Below, one piece after another: positions 47,684 to 58,244 of a stretch of 64,000 bases of DNA. This DNA is from Chaenocephalus aceratus (lineage: Eukaryota > Chordata > Actinopteri > Perciformes > Channichthyidae): NCBI GenBank assembly GCA_023974075.1, contig CM043807.1:5706513-5770512 (forward strand). Reading direction: 5' to 3'. Both the position numbers and the translations under genes were made by a program. Every line of letters starts with the position of its first letter. Within the stretch, counting starts at the first letter, position 1. Below the pieces are notes generated by a model. It made no database searches. It saw only the letters and a list, made by a program, of their open reading frames with translations, and was not told where the DNA came from.

Positions 47684-48222
47684 ACCTCATTCACACCAAC
47701 GGTGTTTCAGGGCCGGTTCGGAGCTGGAGCTTGAAAAGCACCGGGTTTTCCTGTTCACACCGCAGCGGAGCAGCCTCTTGTCCGGCTAGAGCAAAAGCAC
47801 CGTCACGCTTACGTTGAGGCGGGGGCAGGGGCGGGATCAACTCCTGAACAACAACAAAAAGCCCGCGTTTTATCCAGTTTGTACACAATGATGGAGAAAC
47901 TTAACAAGCAGCAGTGGTCCACTGAAGAGACCAGCTACCTACTGGGAATCTGGTCTTCCGAAGAGGTACAGAGGAAGCTGGAGCACAATCGGCCATTGTT
48001 GTTGTTGTCGGTGTCAGCTGTGAGGGGTTTCCGCGCGGTTTGGCTTTATGAAGCAAGCACGCAAACGGTTACGTCATGACACAAACGATGACGCAATGAC
48101 GCAGCACCAGTCGGACTCTAAGGTAGTGTGAAAAGAGCCGGAGCTAAACCAAAGAACCGGTTCTGAACCTGAAAAGCTCTAGCACGGAGCTTGAACCGGA
48201 GTTGCGTTGGTGTGAATGAGGT
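47684..48222 (+). mobile_element. Harbinger-type element with Myb-like gene remnant
   Basis: Ends ACCTCATTCACACCAACG face each other (47684-47701, 48205-48222). GAGCTGGAGCTTGAAAAGC near 47719 mirrors sequence near 48165-48195. The reading frame inside is the Myb/SANT-like protein of Harbinger elements. The target duplication was not resolved. Confidence 0.7.
47888..48079 (+). pseudogene. Myb/SANT-like DNA-binding protein of a Harbinger element, truncated
   Basis: Reads MMEKLNKQQWSTEETSYLLG, IWSSEEVQRKLEHN, the first helices of the trihelix Myb-like domain that accompanies Harbinger transposases, with WS.EET and LL.IW core. After HN the frame continues as Leu/Val-rich sequence to a stop, so the third helix and the rest are lost. 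In complete elements this protein helps the transposase bind the ends. Confidence 0.7.
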
Positions 48223-48239
48223 AAGAGAGGACAGGCAAA

Positions 48240-49166
48240 TCTAGCTGCAGCACTACCCGTATATTTTCGCACGCCGTGTTCTCAACATATTTTTTAAACA
48301 TTTTTAACATTTTCAACATCGTGGATCCTTATATGCTCCCGGCAACACAATGAACGTCAACTTTGCCTCCTTATTACACTCACCCCTACTTTAGTGGGAA
48401 TAATGAGTCTACAGGAATAAACGCAGATCATCCTCTGGCTGCAGCCTGGACCGTGGCACTTGCTTTTGATCAAAGTCAATGCGGAAAACCCGCACTCACA
48501 CAGGTAGGTGGAGGTGAAGGGAATGAGCACTTGTACAGCCTTTTTGGCGAGGTGGGGGAACTCGGTCTCCACAGACAGCCAAAAGTGGGCAAGTGTCACT
48601 TTACTAATCTTTTTCTCGTTATTTTTTTTCTTAATTAACTAGAACTAGCTAGATCTGATAGATTTGGACATACACGTGAGTGAAGTATAACCGGACGCGA
48701 GAGAGAGATCAGAGATCAGATCAGCTGCTGCTGCTGACGGAGAACACACAGCTCTGCATGATCACAGCTCCGCCGCTGTGACGGACCGTTGAGCCGAGCA
48801 AAATACACTAAGAGTTAGACCTAACACACTTAGCTAGTTTATCTACTCTGGAACTAGCTAAACTAGTTTATACATATATTTATTTTTTACTGTCGGGTCA
48901 CTTATTACAGGTTCAGCGAGCTGCACGAGACTGACGGGCTGTCAGGAGAGGGAGAGGAAAAGAGAGCACCCCGTTTATTTTTCCCATTTTATTATATTCA
49001 TTATTACTGTAAACTTTTGAAGAAAGTAGTTCATCTACTATTAGTAGTTTGTTTAAATGCATTAATTATGTTTGTTTTTTCATTAACATAAAATAAATCT
49101 CACGTACCCCCTGCAGTACTCCAACGTACCCCTAGGGGTCCGCGTACCCCCATTTGAGAATCACTG
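48240..49166 (-). mobile_element. hAT element, one end plus transposase C-terminus
   Basis: The high-coordinate end, read on the minus strand, is CAGTGATTCTCAAATGGGGG, a classic hAT terminus, followed by TACGCGGACCCCTAGGGGTA. The minus-strand transposase C-terminus lies at 48599-48357. The bases between are 5' UTR-like, so most of the coding region is deleted. Flank CTCTAGAT at 49167-49174 equals the flank of the opposite hAT end at 57312. Confidence 0.8.
48357..48599 (-). pseudogene. hAT transposase C-terminal dimerisation region
   Basis: Reads FWLSVETEFPHLAKKAVQVL, IPFTSTYLCECGFSALTLIKSK, the hallmark of the hAT C-terminal dimerisation domain in ZBED/SCAND3/FAM200-type transposases. After KSK the frame departs from the family (expected Arg-Leu-Asn-Val type continuation is absent), so a frame change is likely. 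The start codon is accidental. It sits within the hAT whose end is at 49166. Confidence 0.8.
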
Positions 49167-49557
49167 CTCTAGATGATAGGAAAGAAGCTTTGAAGCTTTA
49201 GCTTAGGAAACACTGGACCTTTCTTTACGAATGGAAAGGAGAAAATGCTGTCCCACAATACCTTGCGGTCGCAACATTTACCGTGAAACAACATTCAGCA
49301 GTTCACGGAAACAACCGATCGTGACCGAGAAATGCGTATTATGAAAGTATGGGTACTTATTGAGCATTTTATAACTTTTTACTGAAATGATTTGATGACA
49401 TTGATTTATTTATACTTATGTCAGGTTGCGTCCTCCATATCTACTAGCAGCTAAACTAGTGCATTTGCCTATTTGAAGTACTTGTTTTCTGTTTGTTGGC
49501 TATACGGCTTGTAGGTTACTATATGTATATGTTCACAGAGAAATCAGTTTAAAACAT

Positions 49558-49668
49558 TGTCAGAAGTGGGATTTGAACCCACGCCTCCATTCGGAGACCA
49601 GAAGTCCCGTTTCACAGGAAGGAGTGATACCTTGAGTCTGGCGCCTTAGACCGCTCGGCCATCCTGAC
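49558..49668 (-). tRNA. tRNA-Leu(CAA) with 27-nt intron, array copy 1
   Basis: Exon 1 is 38 nt, intron 27 nt (starts GTATCACTCC, ends CGGGAC), exon 2 46 nt; mature length 84 nt. A box TGGCCGAGCGGTCTAAGG and B box GGGTTCAAATCCC are intact, and a TTTT run follows six bases past the 3' end. The tRNA sequence is identical to the next three copies. It decodes UUG. Human tRNA-Leu(CAA) genes also carry an intron at this position. Confidence 0.97.
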
Positions 49669-50774
49669 AGCTGGGAGTAAAGTTTCATTCTAAGTATTTC
49701 TACAACTACAGAAAGTCATCTTAGTTATTTAACGTTTACAACTTTTCCTTTTGTAATTTCCTTCCCGCAGACTTATTGACTACTCACATTTGTGTGTTTT
49801 ATGGCACCTATAATTTGACCTACAAAGATGTCCAACCTCTTTTTTCCACACGCATTGCTTATCGGCAATAGATTTATTTCAGACGCACAATGGAGGTCGG
49901 AACATGACACACGTATAAAGATAAATAAATACATGCATACAAAATATATGAATATATAGAGGAAAAAATGTATAAAATCATAAATACATGTTCAAATCAA
50001 TACAGAATGAATACATGTGGAAATAAATACAGGAATAAAAAAATACAATAATAAATAAATGCATAAATAAATAAATGAATGTATAAATAATACCAAGATT
50101 TAGAATAAAACAGAACACACATTTTTATATATTTTTAATGTATTTCTACATTTATGTTCATTTATATTTATTTATTAAGAGGTAGGCGGTCCTAACCTCA
50201 GTCAGTCTGAAGCAGGATTGGTTAATGTTGGAGCCAGGCAGAAGCAAGCGATCCGTAGCGAGTCATACTACATCCATTGGTTGCGGTGGAATTCTCAGTT
50301 TAGCTAAGAAAGGTTCGTAACAAAGTGAAATTACCTGTAAGTATCCATGATAAGAGCTGTTCGAATTCTCTAGTCTAGATGATAGGAAAGGAGCTTTGAA
50401 ACCTCCTTCATAACCTCCTTTAGCTTAGGAAACACTGGACCTTTCTTTACGAAAGGAAAGGAGAAAATGCTGTCCCACAATACCTTGCGGTCGCAACATT
50501 TACCGTGAAACAACATTCAGCAGTTCACGGAAACAACCGATCATGACCGAGAAATGCGTATCATGAAAGTTACGGTGCTTATTGAGCATTTTATAATTTA
50601 TGCAGTAACTTATACATACATTTGTATTGTTTTAAATTATTTTCCTACAATCATACGATTCATGGACCGGAGGGTGACAAGCATAAGTTTCACTTCACCA
50701 TTTTATTTCAGTTCCAACCTTGGTCATTAAGAATATATTTTTCTCTGCTGTCCACTTTAATAAAGCCTTCATAG

Positions 50775-51185
50775 ATTCAGATTCAACTTTATTGTCAATA
50801 CGTAGTACATGTACTAGTGACGAAATGTAAGTTTAGGCATCTGACCAGAAGTGCAAAATAGCAGTGCAGGAGTCTACATAATAAAAATTATTATACATGG
50901 AATTATTATAAATAGAATAATTATAAATAGGCTATTAACAGATGAATCTATACAGTGTAAACGGCATTGACAGTAAAATATATAAACAGGTGGGTGGTGG
51001 GTATGGGCTTGAGTCTATCAGCGGGCAGAGTTCAGCAGGGTAACAGCCCTGGGGAAGAAGCTGACCCTGAACCTGCTGGTCTTGGACTGGAGGCTCCTGA
51101 CGCGCCTCCCCGAGGGTAGGAGGACGAAAAGATAGTTTGCAGGATGAGAGGTGTCTTTGAAGATGTTGTGCGCCCACTGCAAACA
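50775..51185. mobile_element. Retroposon-like insertion in array unit 1
   Basis: Starts GATTCAGATTCAACTTTATT and contains GGGTAACAGCCCTGGGGAAG and CGCCTCCCCGAGGGTAGGAG, a common teleost retroposon (LINE/Rex-like) 3' region. The flanking unit sequence CATAAAGCCTTCATAGA ... AGCAGAC resumes as in the other units, where it is replaced by about 95 bases. The family name is not certain. Confidence 0.65.
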
Positions 51186-51288
51186 GCAGACGCACATTAA
51201 AAACAACTGCTGGCCCATCATAAATATGTTGGATAGTGTCAGTGCAGCCGGATTGTCAAAGCACCACAGTCTCTTTTCCTAAGTCCTT

Positions 51289-51498
51289 TTGAATGCTCCA
51301 CTTTTCCTTAACCCAGTGACGTTTCACAGAGGTCAAGGAATAGTGGATAGAGAGACGATAGGAGCTAATTTTTGGGTCTACCATCCCTGTCCACACGGCA
51401 AATCTCTAGTAATGGCTTCTACTAGAAGGCCACTGGCAGACCTTCTGCGGGATGCGGCTGACCAGATTGAAAAGTGCAAGTATCTTATATATAGGTAG
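51289..51498 (+). other. 69-codon frame conserved in two units
   Basis: A frame starting MNAPLFLNPVTFHRGQG and ending DQIEKCKYLIYR occurs here and at 53108-53317 with one residue changed. In the third unit (about 54930-55135) a 2-base insertion and a 1-base insertion break it. A shorter remnant lies at 57637-57700. No domain is recognised. Conservation equals that of surrounding noncoding sequence, so recent duplication explains it better than selection. Confidence 0.3.
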
Positions 51499-51716
51499 AC
51501 CTTAACATAAGATACTTACAGTTTTTTTGAAGCGGAGTTCATAAAATGGATACATTTCATTGATTTATTTATACTTATGTCAGGTTGCGTCCTCCATATT
51601 TACTAGCAGCTAAACTAGTGAATTTGCCTATTTGAAGTACTTGTTTTCTGTTTGTTGACTCTACGGCTTGTAGGTTACTATATGTATATGTTCACAGAGA
51701 AACCAGTTTAAAACAT

Positions 51717-51827
51717 TGTCAGAAGTGGGATTTGAACCCACGCCTCCATTCGGAGACCAGAAGTCCCGTTTCACAGGAAGGAGTGATACCTTGAGTCTGG
51801 CGCCTTAGACCGCTCGGCCATCCTGAC
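51717..51827 (-). tRNA. tRNA-Leu(CAA) with 27-nt intron, array copy 2
   Basis: Same sequence as array copy 1. Exon 1 is 51827-51790, intron 51789-51763, exon 2 51762-51717. Internal A and B boxes are intact and a TTTT run lies six bases downstream. The 5' flank (CAGCTGGGTGTAAAG on the plus strand) and 3' flank are the same as in copies 3 and 4. Confidence 0.97.
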
Positions 51828-53107
51828 AGCTGGGTGTAAAGTTTCATTCTAGGTATTTCTACAACTACAGAAAGTCATCTTAGTTATTTAACATTTACAA
51901 CTTTTCCTTTTGTAATTTCCTTTCCGCAGACTTATTGACTACTCACATTTGTGTGTTTTATGGCGCCTTTAATTTGACCTACAAAGATGTCCAACCTCTT
52001 TTTTCCACACGCATTGCTTATCGGCAATAGATTTATTTCAGACGCACAATGGAGGTCGGAACATGACACACGTATAAAGATAAATAAATACATGCATACA
52101 AAATATATGAATATATAGAGGAAAAAATGTATAAAATCATAAATACATGTTCAAATCAATACAGAATGAATACATGTGGAAATAAATACAGGAATAAAAA
52201 AATACAATAATAAATAAATGCATAAATAAATAAATGAATGTATAAATAATACCAAGATTTAGAATAAAACAGAACACACATTTTTATATATTTTTAATGT
52301 ATTTCTACATTTATGTTCATTTATATTATTTATTAAGAGGTAGGCGGTCCTAACCTCAGTCAGTCTGAAGCAGGATTGGTTAATGTTGGAGCCAGGCAGA
52401 AGCAAGCGATCCGTAGCGAGTCATACTACATCCATTGGTTGCGGTGGAATTCTCAGTTTAGCTAAGAAAGGTTCGTAACGAAGTGAAATTACCTGTAAGT
52501 ATCCAAGTCGCAGCCATGATAAGAGCTGTTCGAATTCTCTAGACTAGATGATAGGAAAGGAGCTTTGAAACTTCCTTTATAACCTCCTTTAGTTTAGGAA
52601 ACACTGGACCTTTCTTTACGAAAGGAAAGGAGAAAATGCTGTCCCACAATACCTTGTGGCCGCAACATTTACCGTGAAACAACATTCAGCAGTTCACGGA
52701 AACAACCGATCGTGACCGAGAAATGCATATCATGAAAGTATCGGTACTTATTGAGCATTTTACAACTTTTTACTGAAATGATCAACTAAATTCAACATTT
52801 CACAGTGTAATAGGGATACACACAGTGATAGGTTAAGGCCTAACACGTTTATAATAAATACATTTGTATTTACTATTGTCTAGCATCCCTGTACACACAC
52901 AGCAACTCTCTAGTAATGGCTGTCCACGTTCATAAAGCCTTCATAGAACCACACCATTGCACGGTGCAAAGTCTCTAGATGCGCTCAAAGTAGTCCGCTG
53001 TACAGAGAACTGTAGTTTCCCCACAGCAGACTCACATTAATAAAATGTTGGATAGTGTCAGTGCAGCCGGATTGTCAAAGCACCACAGTCTCTTTTCCTA
53101 AGTCCTT

Positions 53108-53317
53108 TTGAATGCTCCACTTTTCCTTAACCCAGTGACGTTTCACAGAGGTCAAGGAATAGTGGATAGAGAGACGATAGGAGCTAATTTTTGGGTCTAC
53201 CATCCCTGTCCACACGGCAAATCTCTAGTAATGGCTTCTACTAGAAGGCCACTGGCAGACCTTCAGCGGGATGCGGCTGACCAGATTGAAAAGTGCAAGT
53301 ATCTTATATATAGGTAG
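53108..53317 (+). other. 69-codon frame, second unit copy
   Basis: Identical to 51289-51498 except Gln for Leu in the LADLxRD stretch. See that entry for why it is not called a gene. Confidence 0.3.
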
Positions 53318-53535
53318 ACCTTAACATAAGATACTTACAGTTTTTTTGAAGCGGAGTTCATAAAATGGATACATTTCATTGATTTATTTATACTTATGTC
53401 AGGTTGCGTCCTCCATATCTACTAGCAGCTAAACTAGTGAATTTGCCTATTTGAAGTACTTGTTTTCTGTTTGTTGGCTATACGGCTTGTAGGTTACTAT
53501 ATGTATATGTTCACAGAGAAACCAGTTTAAAACAT

Positions 53536-53646
53536 TGTCAGAAGTGGGATTTGAACCCACGCCTCCATTCGGAGACCAGAAGTCCCGTTTCACAGGAAGG
53601 AGTGATACCTTGAGTCTGGCGCCTTAGACCGCTCGGCCATCCTGAC
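53536..53646 (-). tRNA. tRNA-Leu(CAA) with 27-nt intron, array copy 3
   Basis: Same tRNA sequence, intron, promoter boxes and terminator as the other array copies. Its unit spans about 1.82 kb to the next tRNA. Confidence 0.97.
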
Positions 53647-55357
53647 AGCTGGGTGTAAAGTTTCATTCTAGGTATTTCTACAACTACAGAAAGTCATCTT
53701 AGTTATTTAACATTTACAACTTTTCCTTTTGTAATTTCCTTCCCGCAGACTTATTGACTACTCACATTTGTGTGTTTTATGGCGCCTTTAATTTGACCTA
53801 CAAAGATGTCCAACCTCTTTTTTCCACACGCATTGCTTATCGGCAATAGATTTATTTCAGACGCACAATGGAGGTCGGAACATGACACACGTATAAAGAT
53901 AAATAAATACATGCATACAAAATATATGAATATATAGAGGAAAAAATGTATAAAATCATAAATACATGTTCAAATCAATACAGAATGAATATTTGTGGAA
54001 ATAAATACAGGAATAAAAAAATACAATAATAAATAAATGCATACATAAATAAATGAATGTATAAATAATACCAAGATTTAGAATAAAACAGAACACACAT
54101 TTTTATATATTTTTAATGTATTTCTACATTTATGTTCATTTATATTATTTATTAAGAGGTAGGCGGTCCTAACCTCAGTCAGTCTGAAGCAGGATTGGTT
54201 AATGTTGGAGCCAGGCAGAAGCAAGCGATCCGTAGCGAGTCATACTACATCCATTGGTTGCGGTGGAATTCTCAGTTTAGCTAAGAAAGGTTCGTAACGA
54301 AGTGAAATTACCTGTAAGTATCCAAGTCGCAGCCATGATAAGAGCTGTTCGAATTCTCTAGACTAGATGATAGGAAAGGAGCTTTGAAACTTCCTTTATA
54401 ACCTCCTTTAGTTTAGGAAACACTGGACCTTTCTTTACGAAAGGAAAGGAGAAAATGCTGTCCCACAATACCTTGTGGCCGCAACATTTACCGTGAAACA
54501 ACATTCAGCAGTTCACGGAAACAACCGATCGTGACCGAGAAATGCATATCATGAAAGTATCGGTACTTATTGAGCATTTTACAACTTTTTACTGAAATGA
54601 TCAACTAAATTCAACATTTCACAGTGTAATAGGGATACACACAGTGATAGGTTAAGGCCTAACACGTTTATAATAAATACATTTGTATTTACTATGGTCT
54701 AGCATCCCTGTACACACACAGCAACTCTCTAGTAATGGCTGTCCACGTTCATAAAGCCTTCATAGAACCACACCATTGCACGGTGCAAAGTCTCTAGATG
54801 CGCTCAAAGTAGTCCGCTGTACAGAGAACTGTAGTTTCCCCACAGCAGACTCACATTAATAAAATGTTGGATAGTGTCAGTGCAGCCGGATTGTCAAAGC
54901 ACCACAGTCTCTTTTCCTAAGTCCTTTTGAATGCTCCACTTTTCCTTAACCCAGTGACGTTTCACACAGAGGTCAAGGAATAGTGGATAGAGAGACAATA
55001 GGAGCTAATGTTTGGGTCTACCATCCCTGTCCACACGGCAAATCTCTAGTAATGGCTTCTACTAGAAGGCCACTGGCAGACCTTCTAGCGGGATGCGGCT
55101 GACCAGATTGAAAAGTGCAAGTATCTTATATATAGGTAGACCTTAACATAAGATACTTACAGTTTTTTTGAAGCGGAGTTCATAAAATGGATACATTTCA
55201 TTGATTTATTTATACTTATGTCAGGTTGCGTCCTCCATATTTACTAGCAGCTAAACTAGTGAATTTGCCTATTTGAAGTACTTGTTTTCTGTTTGTTGGC
55301 TATACGGCTTGTAGGTTACTATATGTATATGTTCACAGAGAAACCAGTTTAAAACAT

Positions 55358-55468
55358 TGTCAGAAGTGGGATTTGAACCCACGCCTCCATTCGGAGACCA
55401 GAAGTCCCGTTTCACAGGAAGGAGTGATACCTTGAGTCTGGCGCCTTAGACCGCTCGGCCATCCTGAC
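55358..55468 (-). tRNA. tRNA-Leu(CAA) with 27-nt intron, array copy 4
   Basis: Same tRNA sequence as the other array copies. The unit on its right is broken by a hAT at 55951. Confidence 0.97.
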
Positions 55469-55950
55469 AGCTGGGTGTAAAGTTTCATTCTAGGTATTTC
55501 TACAACTACAGAAAGTCATCTTAGTTATTTAACATTTACAACTTTTCCTTTTGTAATTTCCTTCCCGCAGACTTATTGACTACTCACATTTGTGTGTTTT
55601 ATGGCGCCTTTAATTTGACCTACAAAGATGTCCAACCTCTTTTTTCCACACGCATTGCTTATCGGCAATAGATTTATTTCAGACGCACAATGGAGGTCGG
55701 AACATGACACACGTATAAAGATAAATAAATACATGCATACAAAATATATGAATATATAGAGGAAAAAATGTATAAAATCATAAATACATGTTCAAATCAA
55801 TACAGAATGAATATTATGTGGAAATAAATACAGGAATAAAAAAATACAATAATAAATAAATGCATACATAAATAAATGAATGTATAAATAATACCAAGAT
55901 TTAGAATAAAACAGAACACACATTTTTATATATTTTTTATGAATTTCTAC

Positions 55951-56678
55951 TAGGGCCGGGACTTTAACGCGTTAATTAAGATTAACTAAGTACACAAAAA
56001 TTAACGCGTTAAAAATATTAACGCATTTTAATCGCACTTTAATCGCACTTATTTTTGCACAGCGGAACGTTTCTCACTGGATGAGTTTCAGGCGTACCGA
56101 TTATACTGGAGCACCAACTAACGTTCATGACTTCAGCATGGGACTTCAAACAACAACAAACCACGGTGAACAATAGTCAAACATGAACGAACAAGCTGAT
56201 GAGACCGCTTTGGTCGGCCCCGTAGATGGGACATTTTGTTTTAAAAAACGGACGGATGGAAGCGTCGACAAGAGCACGGTTGTGTGCAAATTATGCAAAA
56301 AAGAATTTGCATATCACCGTAGCACATCAAGCCTAAAGTATCACCTAAATGCAAAGCATGTACGTATGTAACGCTAGCGTGGACGTTAGCCCGACTCCGA
56401 GTGCAAGGAACCACACCCTGACCCAACCCACACTCAACCAGATGACTGGTTTCAGGGCCAGGATAAGTAAGTCCACGTCTGAGAAAATAACCAACACCCT
56501 GGCTCACTGGATTGGGCTCGACTGTAGACCACTTGGAGTCAAATCCATGTGAAAATTGCTTCTCACTGTTCTCAGGTCAAATATATATATTTGATTAAAA
56601 ATGCGATTAATTTCGATTAATTAATTACAAAGCCTCTAATTAATTAGATTAATTTTTTTTAATCGAGTCCCGGCTCTA
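55951..56678 (+). mobile_element. hAT element with BED-finger transposase start, chimeric flanks
   Basis: Left end TAGGGCCGGGACTTTAACGC, right end (reverse complement) TAGAGCCGGGACTCGATT. No clean 8-bp duplication: left flank ATTTCTAC lies late in the unit's AT-rich tract, while right flank ATTTATTTCAAACG lies early in it, so the AT-rich tract appears on both sides. The inside encodes a BED finger and then part of a ZBED1-like hAT transposase before it is cut short. Confidence 0.8.
56183..56550 (+). pseudogene. ZBED-like hAT transposase N-terminus with BED zinc finger
   Basis: The first frame reads MNEQADETALVGPVDGTF, then VVCKLCKKEFAYHRSTSSL, KYHLNAKH, a complete C-x2-C...H-x4-H BED finger (residues about 36-59). 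After a stop near 56371 another frame gives LTQPTLNQMTGF, then KSTSEKITNTLAHWIGLDCR, the next conserved block of ZBED1-like hAT transposases. The frame change and the missing catalytic domain show that it is dead. Confidence 0.8.
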
Positions 56679-57311
56679 ATTTATTTCAAACGTACAATGA
56701 AGGACGGAACATGACACACGTATAGATAAATAAATAAATGCATAACAAATATATCAATATATACAGGATTACATTAATAAAATAATAAATACATACAGAA
56801 ATGAATACATGTGGAAATAAATACAGCATTTAATAAATACAAGAATAAATAAATACATTTAGAAATAAATAAATGATTGTATGAATAATTTAAAAAATTG
56901 AGAATAAAACAGAACACACATTTTAATATTTTTTTAACGTATTTCTACATTTATGTTCATTTACATTAATTTATTAACTAACCTCAGTCAGTCTGAAGCA
57001 GGATTGGTTAATGTTGGAGCCAGGCAGAAGCAAGCGATCCGTAGCGAGTCATACTACATCCATTGGTTGCGATGAAATTCTGAGTTTAGCTAAGAAAGGT
57101 TCGTAACGAAGTGAAATTACCTGTAAGTATCCAAGTCGCAGCCATATGCCAGTACAAGCTCTAGCCAATCAAACCGCGTGCTTGTGTGTCCGGGGCGGGA
57201 GATTCATGTGATTGGTTGTTGGTCGAGTTTCAGACACGCCCACCGGCAAGCTTCAACACACGCCGCCGTGTGGACGCTGCGTCACAGTTTGAAAACCGCT
57301 GCTCTCTAGAT

Positions 57312-57437
57312 CAGCGGTTCTCAAACTTTTTTCAATAATGTACCCCTTTGAAAAAGAAATTCAGCCAAGTACCCCCTGATCAGCGCAAAAAACTATTTGT
57401 TAGGGAAAAAATGCCTATATAAAGAGGTACAGTAGAA
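57312..57437. mobile_element. hAT end fragment at the right side of the array
   Basis: CAGCGGTTCTCAAACTTTTT preceded by CTCTAGAT (57304-57311). The sequence runs about 125 bases (GTACCCCTTTG, AAGTACCCCCTGATCAGCGC) and then rejoins the array unit at AAAGCTTTGAAACTTCC, so the rest of the element is deleted. Confidence 0.75.
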
Positions 57438-57734
57438 AAAAGCTTTGAAACTTCCTTTATAACCTCCTTTAGTTTAGGAAACACTGGACCTTGCTTTACA
57501 AAAGGATAGGAAACAATGATTTCCCACAATACCTTGCGGCCGCAACATTTACATTTACAGTTCACGGAAACAACCTATCGTGACCGAGAAATGCGTATCA
57601 TGAAAGTTACGGTGTATTTTACAACTTATGCCGTAACTTGCAGACCTTCCGCGGGTTGCGGCTGACCAGATTGAAAAGTGTAAGTATCTTATATTTAGGT
57701 AGACCTTAAAGTCTGATGAATGAACGATCACACT
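57438..57734. repeat. Partial terminal array unit
   Basis: TTTAGGAAACACTGGACC, CACGGAAACAACCTATCG and GCTGACCAGATTGAAAAGTG match the array units but with internal deletions. It carries TAAGTATCTTATATTTAGG with a perfect GTAAGT where the units have GCAAGT. Confidence 0.75.
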
Positions 57735-58072
57735 CCTGTAACCAATCCTGCTTCAGACTGAGGTTAGGACCGCCCACCTCATTAGCATATTGACACAGAA
57801 ATACATAAATGAATGTAAGTGAACGTAAATGTAGAAATATATTAAAGATTTATAATAATGTGTGTTGTGTTTAATTCTCAAGTTGTATTTATTTATACAT
57901 TCATTTCCATCTTTATTTATGCATTTATTTATTATAATTGTATTTATTTCCACATTTATTTATTTATGTATTTATTTCCACATGTATTTATTCCTGTATT
58001 CATTTATTTCCGTATTTATTCCTTTACATTTATTTATTTATACTTGTTGTCATGTCATGTTCCATCCTCCAT
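57735..58072 (-). repeat. Inverted copy of the unit's AT-rich part
   Basis: CCTGCTTCAGACTGAGGTTA and GGACCGCCCACCTC are the reverse complement of the unit's GTCCTAACCTCAGTC...GAAGCAGG block, followed by inverted ATTTATTT-rich sequence and CATGTTCCATCCTCC, the reverse of GGTCGGAACATG. It forms a palindrome with 56685-57020. Confidence 0.75.
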
Positions 58073-58137
58073 AAAAGGTTCAAGGTTCCGAAACAACATA
58101 TTTGAAGATCTAGGATTAATACACCATAAAATGTCCC

Positions 58138-58210
58138 AGCCCAACGTGGGGCTCGAACCCACGACCCTGAGATTAAGAGTCTCATGCTCTACCGACTGAG
58201 CTAGCCGGGC
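58138..58210 (-). tRNA. tRNA-Lys(CTT), intact
   Basis: Minus-strand 73-nt tRNA identical in sequence to the one at 37675, including the T discriminator. Anticodon CTT, A box TAGCTCAGTCGG and B box GGTTCGAGCCC are intact, and a TTTT run follows about five bases past the 3' end. The downstream flank (AAAGGTTCAAGGTTCCGAAA on the plus strand) is shared with 297-320 beside the tRNA-Lys fragment at the window start. It stands at the right edge of the tRNA-Leu array. Confidence 0.97.
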
Positions 58211-58244
58211 TGCTCATTGCGGAAAGTGGGCGGCAACTTTCCCT

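Larger units (their letters stand above)
49167..57311. repeat. Tandem array of about 1.82-kb units, each with tRNA-Leu(CAA)
   Basis: tRNA starts at 49558, 51717, 53536 and 55358 give spacings of 2159, 1819 and 1822. The last units are nearly identical over their whole length. Each unit has, from left: TTTAGGAAACACTGGACC block, TCACGGAAACAACCGATC block, a 69-codon frame block, GTCAGGTTGCGTCCTCC block, tRNA-Leu on the minus strand, TTGCTTATCGGCAATAGATT block, an ATAAATAAAT-rich tract, and GAAGCAGGATTGGTTAATGT block. The first interval is longer because of a 0.4-kb retroposon-like insertion (50775-51185), and the unit left of it lacks about 0.64 kb. A partial unit closes the array. Confidence 0.93.

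Noticed and set aside
47515..47817. 100-codon plus-strand frame beside the Harbinger element
   Set aside because: Overlaps the element's terminal region and has no domain; the Myb-like frame downstream is the real coding remnant.
46446..55468. CRISPR-like array because of regular spacing of identical short units
   Set aside because: The units are 1.82-kb duplications carrying eukaryotic tRNA genes; the window is vertebrate DNA.
57862..58199. Frames of Ile/Phe/Tyr-rich sequence that look like membrane proteins
   Set aside because: Translation of the inverted ATTTATTT-rich tract; low complexity.
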